Source of the DNA: Phascolarctobacterium sp.
Lineage (GTDB): Bacteria > Bacillota > Negativicutes > Acidaminococcales > Acidaminococcaceae
Length of the DNA: 24,382 nucleotides
Assembly: GCA_016302525.1 (NCBI GenBank)
Contig: JAEDNJ010000002.1
Location: forward strand, 1-24,382
Reading direction: 5' to 3'
The translations under genes were made by a program, and so were the position numbers. Positions 7,630-15,072 of this stretch are shown here, in pieces. Positions within the stretch are counted from its first letter, which is position 1. Each line of letters starts with the position of its first letter. The notes beneath the pieces were generated by a model that did no database searches, was not told the DNA's origin, and was given only the letters and a program-made list of their open reading frames with translations.

Positions 7630-8394
7630 TTATTTCTTTCTCATTAAAACAGTACGGTTAGCGTAATTACGCATCAGGTTGTCAGGAACGTGCTTATAGT
7701 CTGCGGGAGGTAAAGCAAAGGCAGCTTCTACATCAACCTCCTGGCTAACCGCGATAGCCTTTTGCATAGGGAAGCCTCTTCTCTTAATGCCAACCCATTC
7801 ATCCGTATCCTTTTTAAACAGCACCTTTATCTGGAAGCCAGCATCAGTAGTCAGCAGATCATAATCGCAGCCAGTTTCTTCATCATAGCCCATCTTCGGA
7901 GTAGTGTCCAGGGGAGCCTTACCTGCAGCCTTGCGCTGTTGGTTCAGCAGCGGATTATGAATAAAGAAGGGTTTAAAGGTTTCTGCATAGGAGCAGCTCA
8001 TACCTAAAATCTCTGGCAGAGAATCACTGGTCTGATTCTTGTGGTCAATCATGTAATAGCGACCACCCTTAACAAAACGGATGACATCCTTGATTACCTT
8101 GCCCTCACCATCAAAGCTGGTATTACGCTCAGCATAAATGCCCTGATATTCGTTATACTCCGCTCTATTGGTAATACGCTTTTCTGCTTCTGGAAGAGCA
8201 TTATATACCTCTGCCTTCAGGACTTCTTTTTTGTCTATAGTTTGTTCCAATACTAAATGCACAGGATGTTTATCGCTATTTAAGGTATCGCCTAACAGCT
8301 TAACAGTTCTGCGACCTGGCTCGAAAGCTAAGGCTGCAGTGCAAACTAAGGTCAAAACGCTTGCTAAAAGTAATGTACCAATAGTTTTTTTCAT
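7630..8394 (-). CDS. Exported protein of unknown function
   Basis: I do not recognise this 254-residue protein. It begins with a clear Sec signal peptide (MKKTIGTLLLASVL..., h-region to about residue 18) with a probable signal peptidase I site after ALA near residue 22, so it should be periplasmic or extracellular. No lipobox cysteine follows. The mature part is hydrophilic, alternating beta-like segments with charged turns, and contains a YxxxxGCDYDLLTTDAGF stretch and a basic tail ending MRKK. The start at 8394 is preferred because GAGGTG lies 8 bases before it; an ATG two codons upstream (8400) is too close. It is a single gene with its own promoter and shares a terminator with mscS. Confidence 0.8.
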   Translation of the reverse strand: MKKTIGTLLLASVLTLVCTAALAFEPGRRTVKLLGDTLNSDKHPVHLVLEQTIDKKEVLKAEVYNALPEAEKRITNRAEYNEYQGIYAERNTSFDGEGKVIKDVIRFVKGGRYYMIDHKNQTSDSLPEILGMSCSYAETFKPFFIHNPLLNQQRKAAGKAPLDTTPKMGYDEETGCDYDLLTTDAGFQIKVLFKKDTDEWVGIKRRGFPMQKAIAVSQEVDVEAAFALPPADYKHVPDNLMRNYANRTVLMRKK

Positions 8395-8705
8395 CAACAT
8401 TTCACCTCACATAGTTAGATATTTTATTATACCATAAAGGACGCTATTTGTGCTATTATTTTTATGTAAATAATACTTTTTTTACAAGCGGCACTTAAAG
8501 CCACTGTAGCCTGAGCTTCATAATAAGACAATTTTCTGAAGCTGAGCTTAAATATAGTGTTGATTATACCCTTAAATCAAGGCATTTTTGTGGCAAAAGC
8601 AAAGTACTCTTATCATACAATTTTACTTCTTGCTAAGTCTATATCTCTATTTTTTTACTTGCACAAATTCTCAGAGTTAAAATTTTACTTTCGCTTAATC
8701 AATAT
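8395..8705. other. Non-coding gap between exported-protein gene and defence pair
   Basis: This AT-rich stretch holds the promoter at 8426-8434 and a 7-base inverted repeat (AGCTTCA 8514-8520, TGAAGCT 8537-8543). There is also a minus-strand TATAAT near 8564-8569 without a convincing -35. I see no reading frame with gene-like content and no strong terminator for the upstream minus-strand pair. Confidence 0.5.
8426..8434 (-). promoter_or_regulatory. Extended -10 promoter of the exported-protein gene
   Basis: On the minus strand TGGTATAAT (plus 8426-8434) is a perfect -10 with the TGn extension, about 32 bases before the start codon. No good -35 is seen at 17 bases. Confidence 0.55.
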
Positions 8706-9239
8706 TTATTTCAGCAAATCTGCCAAATAATTTTCACCCCTCTGATGTTTGCCCTTTAGCTGCTTATAGCGTTTAATCGTATCCACCAGTAAATCAATTC
8801 GGTCGCCGTAATACTCATGATAAAAAGCAGTACTATTATCATATCGGGTTCTATTGTAAACTACTTTTTCTTTACAGAAGGATTTAGGACTTTTCTTTGA
8901 TTTTTCCTTTTCAAAATCGGTATTCAATCCCTCAGAAATAATTAACAACATCTCTAATTCCGGTTTGGTACAGTACTTTTCAATGCTTGTAACTTTTCCT
9001 TTATACTCTTTGGGAATCTTTAGTTCATCATTTAACTTATCACCTATTCTCAAGACTTGCACATCTCCATGATACAGATTCAGTGCAGTCTTTACAGTAG
9101 GGTTACTTGCAATCTGTCTTGCATGGTAAGGAACCAAGTTCAGCAAGTCATCTTGTGTGAATTTTAGTTTATCGTGCTCCAATAAAATGCGAATAATCTC
9201 AAGTTCATTAGGACCTTCACACATAATCAGATACTTCAT
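8706..9239 (-). CDS. Small TOPRIM/RloB-like protein, partner of the adjacent ATPase
   Basis: This 177-residue protein opens with MKYLIMCEGPNELEIIRILL, the strand-EG-helix start of TOPRIM-like domains in RloB, DUF4435 and OLD-type nucleases; Glu8 would be the catalytic acid. A second motif, CTKPELEMLLIISEG (about 98-112), resembles the S/K-PE-E segment of RloB-like proteins. The Lys-rich stretch after it (KEKSKKSPKSFCKEK) and the basic C terminus could contact nucleic acid. Its ATG overlaps the ATPase stop codon (ATGA), so the pair is translationally coupled. In RloAB, AbiL and PARIS systems the small protein is the toxic effector. That role is inferred from layout only, and the exact subfamily is uncertain. 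Confidence 0.65.
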   Translation of the reverse strand: MKYLIMCEGPNELEIIRILLEHDKLKFTQDDLLNLVPYHARQIASNPTVKTALNLYHGDVQVLRIGDKLNDELKIPKEYKGKVTSIEKYCTKPELEMLLIISEGLNTDFEKEKSKKSPKSFCKEKVVYNRTRYDNSTAFYHEYYGDRIDLLVDTIKRYKQLKGKHQRGENYLADLLK

Positions 9240-10354
9240 CTCATCAGCTCCTTCTTCAATGCCATGAGATCTTCGTAGTTCACAGAAGTATCAAAGGCGT
9301 TGTTGTAAAACTGACGGCTCTTTAAAAGCTCTGGTCTAATATTATAGGTTTCATACATATTATCCAGACGAATCTTATTATCCGATTTTGCAATCCAAAT
9401 ATTATCTTGACGATTAAATAAATCCAAAACTTCACAGTAATGGGTTGTAAATACAAGTGTTGCAGATTTCTTATTCACGGTCTTATCCTTGAATAAGCTA
9501 ATCATATTTTCAACCAATGTTTTATGGAAGTGATTTTCCACTTCGTCAATCAATAGATCAAAGCCATTCTCCAACGCTGCAACTACAAAAATATAAAGCA
9601 GAACACCTTTAGTAGTACCGCTAGAAAGCATATAAACTAATTCAGAGTCAGAAAGCTCTTTTACACAATCCTGATAGGTAAGTTTATAATGCTTTTCATC
9701 CATCATCTCAAGGCTCTGAATCTTATCATCAAAAATCCTGATAATCTTCGTCAGAACTTCTTGAGATATTTTATAGGTTTTCATTGCTCTGAACATCAGA
9801 CGATAAGTGTCTGCGCCCTCGCCGTCACAGTTAAAGTAAACAGCACGAGTAACCTTCTTTTTCAAAACAAAGAATACAATGGATGTATCTTCCGGAAGCT
9901 CACCCAAATGGCCAAATTCCTCAAATCCCTCTTTAGAATAAATCTCCTTTACCTTCGATTTATAATATTTTTTTCGAAAAATATGCTGCTCGGTAAAATT
10001 AGCTTTGCTTCCCAAATTCGGATCAGCTTTTAAAACTGTAGTGTACTTGTAAATATAATCCTCATGGTAGAAAATAATTTCTAATTTCACATTATCGTAA
10101 TTATAATGTTTATCTTCTAAGCGAAATTCACTGAGAATGGAATAACTACATTCCATCAACTCAATTGCAGATGTTTTACCAGAAGCATTCTTACCTACAA
10201 ATGCTACAGTATTGAAAACATACAAATCCTCCGCAACCTCCTGCAGCTCATATTCTTTATCTTCACTTGTCTTTTTAGATTTTGCAACAAGATCAATTGT
10301 AAAATCATCACAGCAATTTTTATAGTTTGAGGCACGAACTCTTAACAGCTTCAT
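9236..10354 (-). CDS. AAA (SMC/ABC-head-like) ATPase, RloA/AbiLi/AriA-like
   Basis: This 372-residue protein is a compact ABC-like ATPase of the AAA_15/AAA_21 kind common in phage-defence operons. Visible elements are FVGKNASGKTS (Walker A, 54-62), LSSGTTKG (signature-like, about 241-248), DLLIDEVENHFH (Walker B with catalytic Glu, about 266-277) and FTTHYCEVLD (H-switch). The short inter-motif segment lacks long coiled coils, so it is neither SMC nor RecF. The start is the ATG at 10354: GGTG lies 6 bases before it, while the GTG at 10363 overlaps the AAGGA-type site. It is followed by the TOPRIM-like gene with a 4-base overlap. The AT-rich codon use differs from flanking core genes and suggests acquisition. 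ATPase function is secure; the defence role is inferred. Confidence 0.85.
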   Translation of the reverse strand: MKLLRVRASNYKNCCDDFTIDLVAKSKKTSEDKEYELQEVAEDLYVFNTVAFVGKNASGKTSAIELMECSYSILSEFRLEDKHYNYDNVKLEIIFYHEDYIYKYTTVLKADPNLGSKANFTEQHIFRKKYYKSKVKEIYSKEGFEEFGHLGELPEDTSIVFFVLKKKVTRAVYFNCDGEGADTYRLMFRAMKTYKISQEVLTKIIRIFDDKIQSLEMMDEKHYKLTYQDCVKELSDSELVYMLSSGTTKGVLLYIFVVAALENGFDLLIDEVENHFHKTLVENMISLFKDKTVNKKSATLVFTTHYCEVLDLFNRQDNIWIAKSDNKIRLDNMYETYNIRPELLKSRQFYNNAFDTSVNYEDLMALKKELMR

Positions 10355-10387
10355 AGTATACACCGTCCTTTACTACTATCTACTATT

Positions 10388-10415
10388 ATTATAACACAAA
10401 AACAGATTAAAACAA
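10388..10415 (-). promoter_or_regulatory. Promoter of the ATPase/TOPRIM pair
   Basis: On the minus strand TTGTTT (plus 10410-10415) and TATAAT (plus 10388-10393) are 16 bases apart, with TGT directly before the -10. The leader would be about 27 nt. A short palindrome, AACAA-tattt-TTGTT at 10411-10425, overlaps the -35 and could be an operator. Confidence 0.6.
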
Positions 10416-10568
10416 TATTTTTGTTCTAATTTCTTTTAAAATTTGTTTTTTCCTATTTTATTATGTTTTAATCCTGCAAAAGTGAGATTGTTATATTTTC
10501 TCAATTTGCAATAGGCGGTGCACACTGTTTGCTGTAATTTTCTCTTGCTGATACTGAACGCTTAACAA

Positions 10569-10621
10569 CAAAAAAGAACGCAACACATAATACACTGGCT
10601 CATGTATTACATATTGCGTCC
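10569..10621 (-). terminator. Terminator of the liv operon
   Basis: On the minus strand arms at plus 10603-10621 and 10576-10594 form a stem of up to 19 pairs with a few mismatches and an 8-base loop, followed by TTTTTT. It is the first strong terminator after DUF951 and probably ends the whole minus-strand liv transcript. Confidence 0.85.
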
Positions 10622-10687
10622 TTAAGCCCAGCCTCAACGCATCCGAGGACTAGAGGGCATAAAATTGCGGGCAAATTGCTTGAAGCA

Positions 10688-10897
10688 CTATTCTGCTTGC
10701 ACTTCTACAGGCTTCACAACTGCCTTTACAGCTTTGATAAATTTCGGGCGTGGCAGCAGCACATAGTGCCCACAGCCACAGCATTTCATACCAAAATCCA
10801 TACCTATGCGGGTAATTTCCCATTCACTGCTGCCACAGGGATGGGGCTTTTTCGTTTTTACCACATCACCGATATGGAAAGCAACATTTGTGAGCAT
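10688..10897 (-). CDS. DUF951 family protein
   Basis: This 69-residue protein matches DUF951, a small family widespread in Firmicutes and of unknown function. It shows the family's VVKTKKPHPCGSSEWEI block, the second cysteine cluster MKCCGCGHYVLLPR and the basic KFIKAVK tail. The cysteine pairs suggest a small zinc-binding or nucleic-acid-binding fold, but this is inference. Its ATG shares one base with the stop of the CBS/ACT gene (TAATG), and GAGGT lies 8 bases before it, so it is co-translated as the last liv operon gene. DUF951 genes are often near ychF or mscS genes in Firmicutes; here they are several kilobases apart. Confidence 0.9.
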   Translation of the reverse strand: MLTNVAFHIGDVVKTKKPHPCGSSEWEITRIGMDFGMKCCGCGHYVLLPRPKFIKAVKAVVKPVEVQAE

Positions 10898-11556
10898 TAG
10901 GTCATACCTCTAATCGTCATAACATCAGTTACATTGTAGCCTGCCTCACGGATTTGCTCAATAATATCCATATGGTTATCCAGATTAGCGCGAACAACAA
11001 TCTCAGACTCGCCCAGCTCACTATCTACGCGGGTGTAGAGAGAAAGAATGTTAATCTCGTTTTCCTTGTAGATTCTGGCAATGTCTGCCAATACGCCAAC
11101 ACCATCCTTGACGGTTACAGTGATACGGGTGCAGGGATGATGCAGACCGAAGGCTTTTACAAAGGCTTTAAGCATATCGCTTTGAGCAATAATGCCACAA
11201 ACCTTGTTGTTCTCGTCTACTACGGGGAAAGCATTTACTCTAGTCTTATAAACCTGATAGCAGATATATTCAATGCTATCATCAGCGTTTACGGTAACAA
11301 CATTACGGCTCATAATATCCTTTACCAGTAAACGGCCCAAGAGGTAATTTGCTTCGTACTTAGACAGAGTGCTGCCAGCACCAGGAGAAGCCTTGCCAAT
11401 ATCAGTCATGGTAATAATACCACGCAGACGCATGAGGTCATCTGTAACGGGCAGGCTCAAAAGATTTTTTCTCATCATCAGCTCTCGAGCTTCCAGAATA
11501 GTTTGGTCCTCGCTAATTTTATAAACAACAGGAGTCATGAAATCCTTAACTAACAT
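10897..11556 (-). CDS. CBS-CBS-ACT domain regulator, AcuB-like
   Basis: This 219-residue cytoplasmic protein has two CBS domains (about 1-60 and 75-135) and a C-terminal ACT domain (about 140-218, ITVTVKDGVGVLADIARIYKENEINILSL). CBS pairs bind adenine nucleotides and ACT domains often bind amino acids. The architecture is that of AcuB and similar sensors. It sits directly after livF, so sensing of energy state and branched-chain amino acids is a reasonable inference; no catalytic or DNA-binding domain is seen. The start is the ATG at 11556 with AAAGGAGAG before it. A GTG at 11577 is in frame but runs through that ribosome binding site and is rejected. Confidence 0.88.
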   Translation of the reverse strand: MLVKDFMTPVVYKISEDQTILEARELMMRKNLLSLPVTDDLMRLRGIITMTDIGKASPGAGSTLSKYEANYLLGRLLVKDIMSRNVVTVNADDSIEYICYQVYKTRVNAFPVVDENNKVCGIIAQSDMLKAFVKAFGLHHPCTRITVTVKDGVGVLADIARIYKENEINILSLYTRVDSELGESEIVVRANLDNHMDIIEQIREAGYNVTDVMTIRGMT

Positions 11557-11569
11557 TTTTTTCTCTCCT

Positions 11570-12274
11570 TTAACCACCTAAGTAAGCCTTGCGTACAGCC
11601 TCAGAGCTTGCCAGCTCCTTAGCAGTGCCGCTGAGGGCAATACGACCAGTTTCCAGAACATAAGCCTTATCCGCAATAGACAGGGCCATGTTTGCATTTT
11701 GCTCTACCAAGAGAATAGTAGTACCGCTGGCATTGATGTCTTTAATAATATTGAAAATCTCTTTTACTAACAGGGGTGCTAAGCCCATGGAGGGCTCGTC
11801 TAATAAGAGCAGCTTGGGGCGACCCATGAGGGCACGGCCCATAGCCAGCATTTGTTGCTCACCACCAGAAAGAGTGCCGGCGATTTGGTTTTTACGCTCT
11901 AAAAGACGGGGGAAGCGCTCAAAAACCTTTTCCATATCTTTAGCGATTTCATCCTTATCATTACGCAGATAAGCGCCTAATTCCAGATTTTCCATAACCG
12001 TCATGTTAGCAAAAACATGACGACCCTCAGGAACCTGGCACAGGCCCATGCCGATGAGCTTATGCGCAGGGATGTTATGAATATCCTGACCATCATAAAG
12101 GATTTTGCCAGTCTTAGCCTTCATCAGACCGGAAATAGTACGCAAAGTAGTAGTTTTGCCAGCACCGTTGGAGCCAATCAGCGCCACGATTTCTCCATCA
12201 GGAACCTCTAGGCTTATGCCCTTAATGGCATGGATGGCACCATAATAAACATTAATATCATCTACTATTAACAT
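11570..12274 (-). CDS. livF: Branched-chain amino-acid ABC transporter ATPase LivF
   Basis: LivF is one of the two ATPases driving branched-chain amino-acid import. The 234-residue length is standard. Walker A is GSNGAGKTT (34-42). VPEGRHVFANMTVMENL is the LivF-type Q-loop region, LSGGEQQMLAMGRAL the ABC signature, LLLLDEPSMGLAP Walker B, and LVEQN the LivF form of the H-loop region. The ATG at 12274 overlaps the livG stop by one base (TAATG) with AGGAGGT upstream, so it is translationally coupled. The CBS/ACT gene follows. Confidence 0.97.
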   Translation of the reverse strand: MLIVDDINVYYGAIHAIKGISLEVPDGEIVALIGSNGAGKTTTLRTISGLMKAKTGKILYDGQDIHNIPAHKLIGMGLCQVPEGRHVFANMTVMENLELGAYLRNDKDEIAKDMEKVFERFPRLLERKNQIAGTLSGGEQQMLAMGRALMGRPKLLLLDEPSMGLAPLLVKEIFNIIKDINASGTTILLVEQNANMALSIADKAYVLETGRIALSGTAKELASSEAVRKAYLGG

Positions 12275-13047
12275 TAGTTGATTACCTCCTCACCTAGATA
12301 TGCTTCAATTACGCGTTTATTAGCTTTAATTTCTTCAGGAGTACCCTCAGCAATCTTCATGCCGTATTCCAGTACATAAATACGCTCGCAAACGCCCATT
12401 ACTAAGCCCATGTCATGCTCGATTAAGAGGATGGAGAGCTTAAACTCGTCACGAATCCAACGAATCATTTCCATCAGCTCATGTGTTTCTTGCGGGTTCA
12501 TGCCGGCTGCAGGCTCGTCTAACAGGAGCAGCTTCGGCTCGGTTGCCAGGGCACGGGCAATTTCCAGTCGGCGCTGCATACCGTAGGGCAGATTTTTAGC
12601 AGTTTCATGCGCAACCTCATCCAGATGGAAAATCTTTAAGAGGCTCATAGCCTTTTCGGTAATGAATTCTTCTTCCTTGATATATTTGCTGTCACGAATG
12701 ATGGCATCCAAAAGATTATAGGATACGTGCATATTATAAGCAATCTTTACATTGTCAATTACGCTCAACTCCGAGAACAGGCGAATATTTTGGAAGGTAC
12801 GGGCCATGCCCATTTGGGTTACCTGATAGGATTTTTTACCACTGCTGCGCTCGCCATCAAAGTATACATGACCTTCGCTGGGAGTGTACACACCCGTAAT
12901 CATGTTGAAGGCGGTGGTTTTACCGGCACCGTTGGGACCAATCAGACCAATCAGCTCGCCCTCGTTGATATACATAGAGAAATTAGATACGGCACGCAAG
13001 CCGCCAAATATCATAGAAACATTATCTACCTTAAGCAGCTCCTTCAT
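12274..13047 (-). CDS. livG: Branched-chain amino-acid ABC transporter ATPase LivG
   Basis: LivG is the partner ATPase of LivF on the cytoplasmic side of the LivHM channel. In 257 residues it shows Walker A GPNGAGKTT (37-45), GMARTFQNIRLF (Q-loop), the LivG-specific signature LPYGMQRRLEIARAL, Walker B LLLLDEPAAGMN and LIEHDMGLVMGVC (H-loop). The C-terminal LEYGMKIAEGTPEEI tail is typical of LivG. The ATG overlaps the livM stop by 4 bases (ATGA), with GGAGGT 8 bases before it. Confidence 0.97.
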   Translation of the reverse strand: MKELLKVDNVSMIFGGLRAVSNFSMYINEGELIGLIGPNGAGKTTAFNMITGVYTPSEGHVYFDGERSSGKKSYQVTQMGMARTFQNIRLFSELSVIDNVKIAYNMHVSYNLLDAIIRDSKYIKEEEFITEKAMSLLKIFHLDEVAHETAKNLPYGMQRRLEIARALATEPKLLLLDEPAAGMNPQETHELMEMIRWIRDEFKLSILLIEHDMGLVMGVCERIYVLEYGMKIAEGTPEEIKANKRVIEAYLGEEVIN

Positions 13048-13985
13048 TCTTTCTTACCTCCTAATCTCTTAAACATTGCCAGACTCAGCTCCTTGCTGCC
13101 AAACAAGCCCTGCGGACGGTACAGCATGAGGATAATCATGGTAACAGCATAGATAACCATACGCCATTCCGGGAAGTCGGACAGAAAAGCAGAGATAAAG
13201 GTTAAGAGTGTAGCACCGGTAATAGAACCAGTCATGGAGCCTAAGCCGCCCAATACAACCATGGTGAGAATATCAAAGGAACGCATGAAGGTAAAGGAAG
13301 CAGGATGGGCCAGGAAGAAATAGTGGCTGAAAAGAGCGCCAGCAGTACCAGCAAAGGCAGCGCCCAAGGTGAAGGCCATAACCTTGTACTTGGTAGTATT
13401 GATGCCCATGGTATCAGCAGCAATCTCGTTTTCACGAATAGCTAAGCAGCAGCGACCTGCAGCAGAGTTCTTAAAGTTCTTGATGAAGAAGATGACAAAC
13501 ATCATAATCCAGAAGGTGTAAGCAAAATTTGTTAAACGAGGAATACCCATTAAACCAGAAGCACCACCTACATAGTCGATATTAAGAATACAGATACGAA
13601 TAATTTCGCCCAAGCCCAGGGTAGCGATAGCCAGATAGTCACCATCCAGACGCAGGGTCGGCAGACCAATCATAAAGCCCAGGAAACCAGCACTGACGGT
13701 AGCCACAACTAAGCCCAGCTCAAAGGGCAGACCCAGCTTAACCGTGATAATGGCACTGGTATAAGCGCCAACAGCCATGAAGCCAGCATGACCAATGGAG
13801 AACTGACCAGTATAGCCGTTAATCATATTCAGGCTGACAGCCAGAATGATGTTGATACAAATCAGAATAATATTCAGCTCCCAGAAGGGACCAATAATTT
13901 CTGCAAAAATTAAACCTTGAACAATAGCATAGACAGCAATGGAGGCTGCCAATGCTTTTAAGTCGAACTTTCTTATAGCATTCAT
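13044..13985 (-). CDS. livM: Branched-chain amino-acid ABC transporter permease LivM
   Basis: LivM forms half of the transmembrane channel. The protein has 313 residues and about nine or ten hydrophobic segments, with the family signatures LNMINGYTGQFSIGHAGFMAVGAY, GDYLAIATLGLGEIIR (the ATPase-coupling loop) and MVVLGGLGSMTGSITGA near the C terminus. The start is the ATG at 13985 with GAGGT 7 bases upstream. The GTG at 14009 would overlap livH by 14 bases and has no good ribosome binding site. Confidence 0.96.
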   Translation of the reverse strand: MNAIRKFDLKALAASIAVYAIVQGLIFAEIIGPFWELNIILICINIILAVSLNMINGYTGQFSIGHAGFMAVGAYTSAIITVKLGLPFELGLVVATVSAGFLGFMIGLPTLRLDGDYLAIATLGLGEIIRICILNIDYVGGASGLMGIPRLTNFAYTFWIMMFVIFFIKNFKNSAAGRCCLAIRENEIAADTMGINTTKYKVMAFTLGAAFAGTAGALFSHYFFLAHPASFTFMRSFDILTMVVLGGLGSMTGSITGATLLTFISAFLSDFPEWRMVIYAVTMIILMLYRPQGLFGSKELSLAMFKRLGGKKE

Positions 13986-13995
13986 AGCAGATACC

Positions 13996-14886
13996 TCATA
14001 CTTTCTCACGCGTCTTCTTGCCTAATAGACCAGTAGGTTTAAAGAGCAGGATTAGAATCAAAATACCGTAAGCAGCAGCATCACGGAAGGTAGAGGAAAT
14101 AAAGCCGGAAACCAGAGCCTCTACTACGCCTAAAATAATGCCGCCAATCATAGCGCCAGGGATAATGCCAATGCCGCCCAATACAGCAGCAACGAAGGCC
14201 TTAACGCCGGGAACCATGCCCATTAAGGGGTCAATGGAGTTGTAGTATACGCCTACCAGAACGCCGCCAGCAGCTGCCAGAGCAGAGCCCAGAGCGAAGG
14301 TAGTAGAAATAACGCGGTCGATATTGATACCCATGAGACGGGCAGCATCAGCATCATAGGATACAGCACGCATAGCCTTGCCAGCCTTGGTGTAGTTTAC
14401 GATATAGGTCAGAATTGCCATCAATACCAGAGAGCTGAGCAGGATAACAATTTGTTGGCTATTTACAACCAGCGGACCCCAGTTATAAACTGTAGCGGCA
14501 AAAATCGCTGGGAAGGTGCGCGGCTGCGGAGAAACCAAAAGAATCATGCCATACTCAAGGAAGAAGGACACGCCAATAGCAGTGATTAAAATAGCAATAC
14601 GGGGAGCATTACGCATGGGGCGATAAGCAACACGCTCGATAATAATACCAGCTAGAGCAGCTGCTGCCATGGCAAAGATAATAGAGGGAATAAAGGGTAA
14701 GCCAAGCTTAGTGGTAGCATAGAAGCCAAAATAAGCGCCTAGCATATAAATATCGCCATGGGCGAAGTTAATCAGCTTGATAATGCCATAAATCATGGTA
14801 TAGCCGAGGGCGATTAGTGCATAGATACTGCCCAGGGAGATGCCATTGATCATCTGCTGACAAAATTGTGTAAATAAGGAATCCAT
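13996..14886 (-). CDS. livH: Branched-chain amino-acid ABC transporter permease LivH
   Basis: LivH pairs with LivM. The 296-residue protein begins FCQQMINGISLGSIYALIALGYTMIYGIIKLINFAHGD, the hallmark LivH N terminus. It has about eight hydrophobic segments, the coupling loop MRAVSYDADAARLMGINIDRVI and VAAVLGGIGIIPGAMIGG. TTAGGAG lies 8 bases before the ATG at 14886. It is separated from the binding-protein gene by 186 bases holding two strong hairpins. Confidence 0.97.
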   Translation of the reverse strand: MDSLFTQFCQQMINGISLGSIYALIALGYTMIYGIIKLINFAHGDIYMLGAYFGFYATTKLGLPFIPSIIFAMAAAALAGIIIERVAYRPMRNAPRIAILITAIGVSFFLEYGMILLVSPQPRTFPAIFAATVYNWGPLVVNSQQIVILLSSLVLMAILTYIVNYTKAGKAMRAVSYDADAARLMGINIDRVISTTFALGSALAAAGGVLVGVYYNSIDPLMGMVPGVKAFVAAVLGGIGIIPGAMIGGIILGVVEALVSGFISSTFRDAAAYGILILILLFKPTGLLGKKTREKV

Positions 14887-14922
14887 AATAAATCTCCTAA
14901 AACATAGAATTCGGTCGACCAG

Positions 14923-14980
14923 GTTTAAACCTGTTACTTATCAGCTTGAGCCGTACAACCGATAAGTAGCAGGCCTAAAC
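14923..14980 (-). repeat. Long hairpin between livJ and livH
   Basis: Arms at 14923-14942 and 14961-14980 flank an 18-base loop. As minus-strand RNA 19 of 20 positions pair (two as G-U), while as plus-strand RNA two of the pairs become A-C mismatches. The structure therefore fits the liv transcript. There is no U run, so a processing or stability element is more likely than a terminator. Confidence 0.7.
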
Positions 14981-14988
14981 TGTATAAT

Positions 14989-15022
14989 AAAGAGAGAGGC
15001 TGTTGCCTAAAACAACAGCCTC
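14989..15022 (-). terminator. Probable leaky terminator after livJ
   Basis: A perfect 10-base stem (14996-15005 and 15013-15022, 7-base loop) begins about 50 bases after the first binding-protein gene. On the minus strand it is followed by TCTCTTTATTA, a poor U run. Partial termination would make more binding protein than permease. Confidence 0.6.
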
Positions 15023-15072
15023 GTTGATGTTAAGAACGATAAAGGTGTCTACCCTATCCGAGATTCTTAAAA

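Larger units (their letters stand above)
10355..10687. other. Non-coding gap between DUF951 gene and defence pair
   Basis: This gap holds the promoter of the ATPase pair, the terminator of the liv operon (10569-10621) and an extra hairpin (10626-10658, GCCC/GGGC plus CCTC/GAGG). The remaining 10426-10568 is AT-rich with nothing recognisable. Confidence 0.6.
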
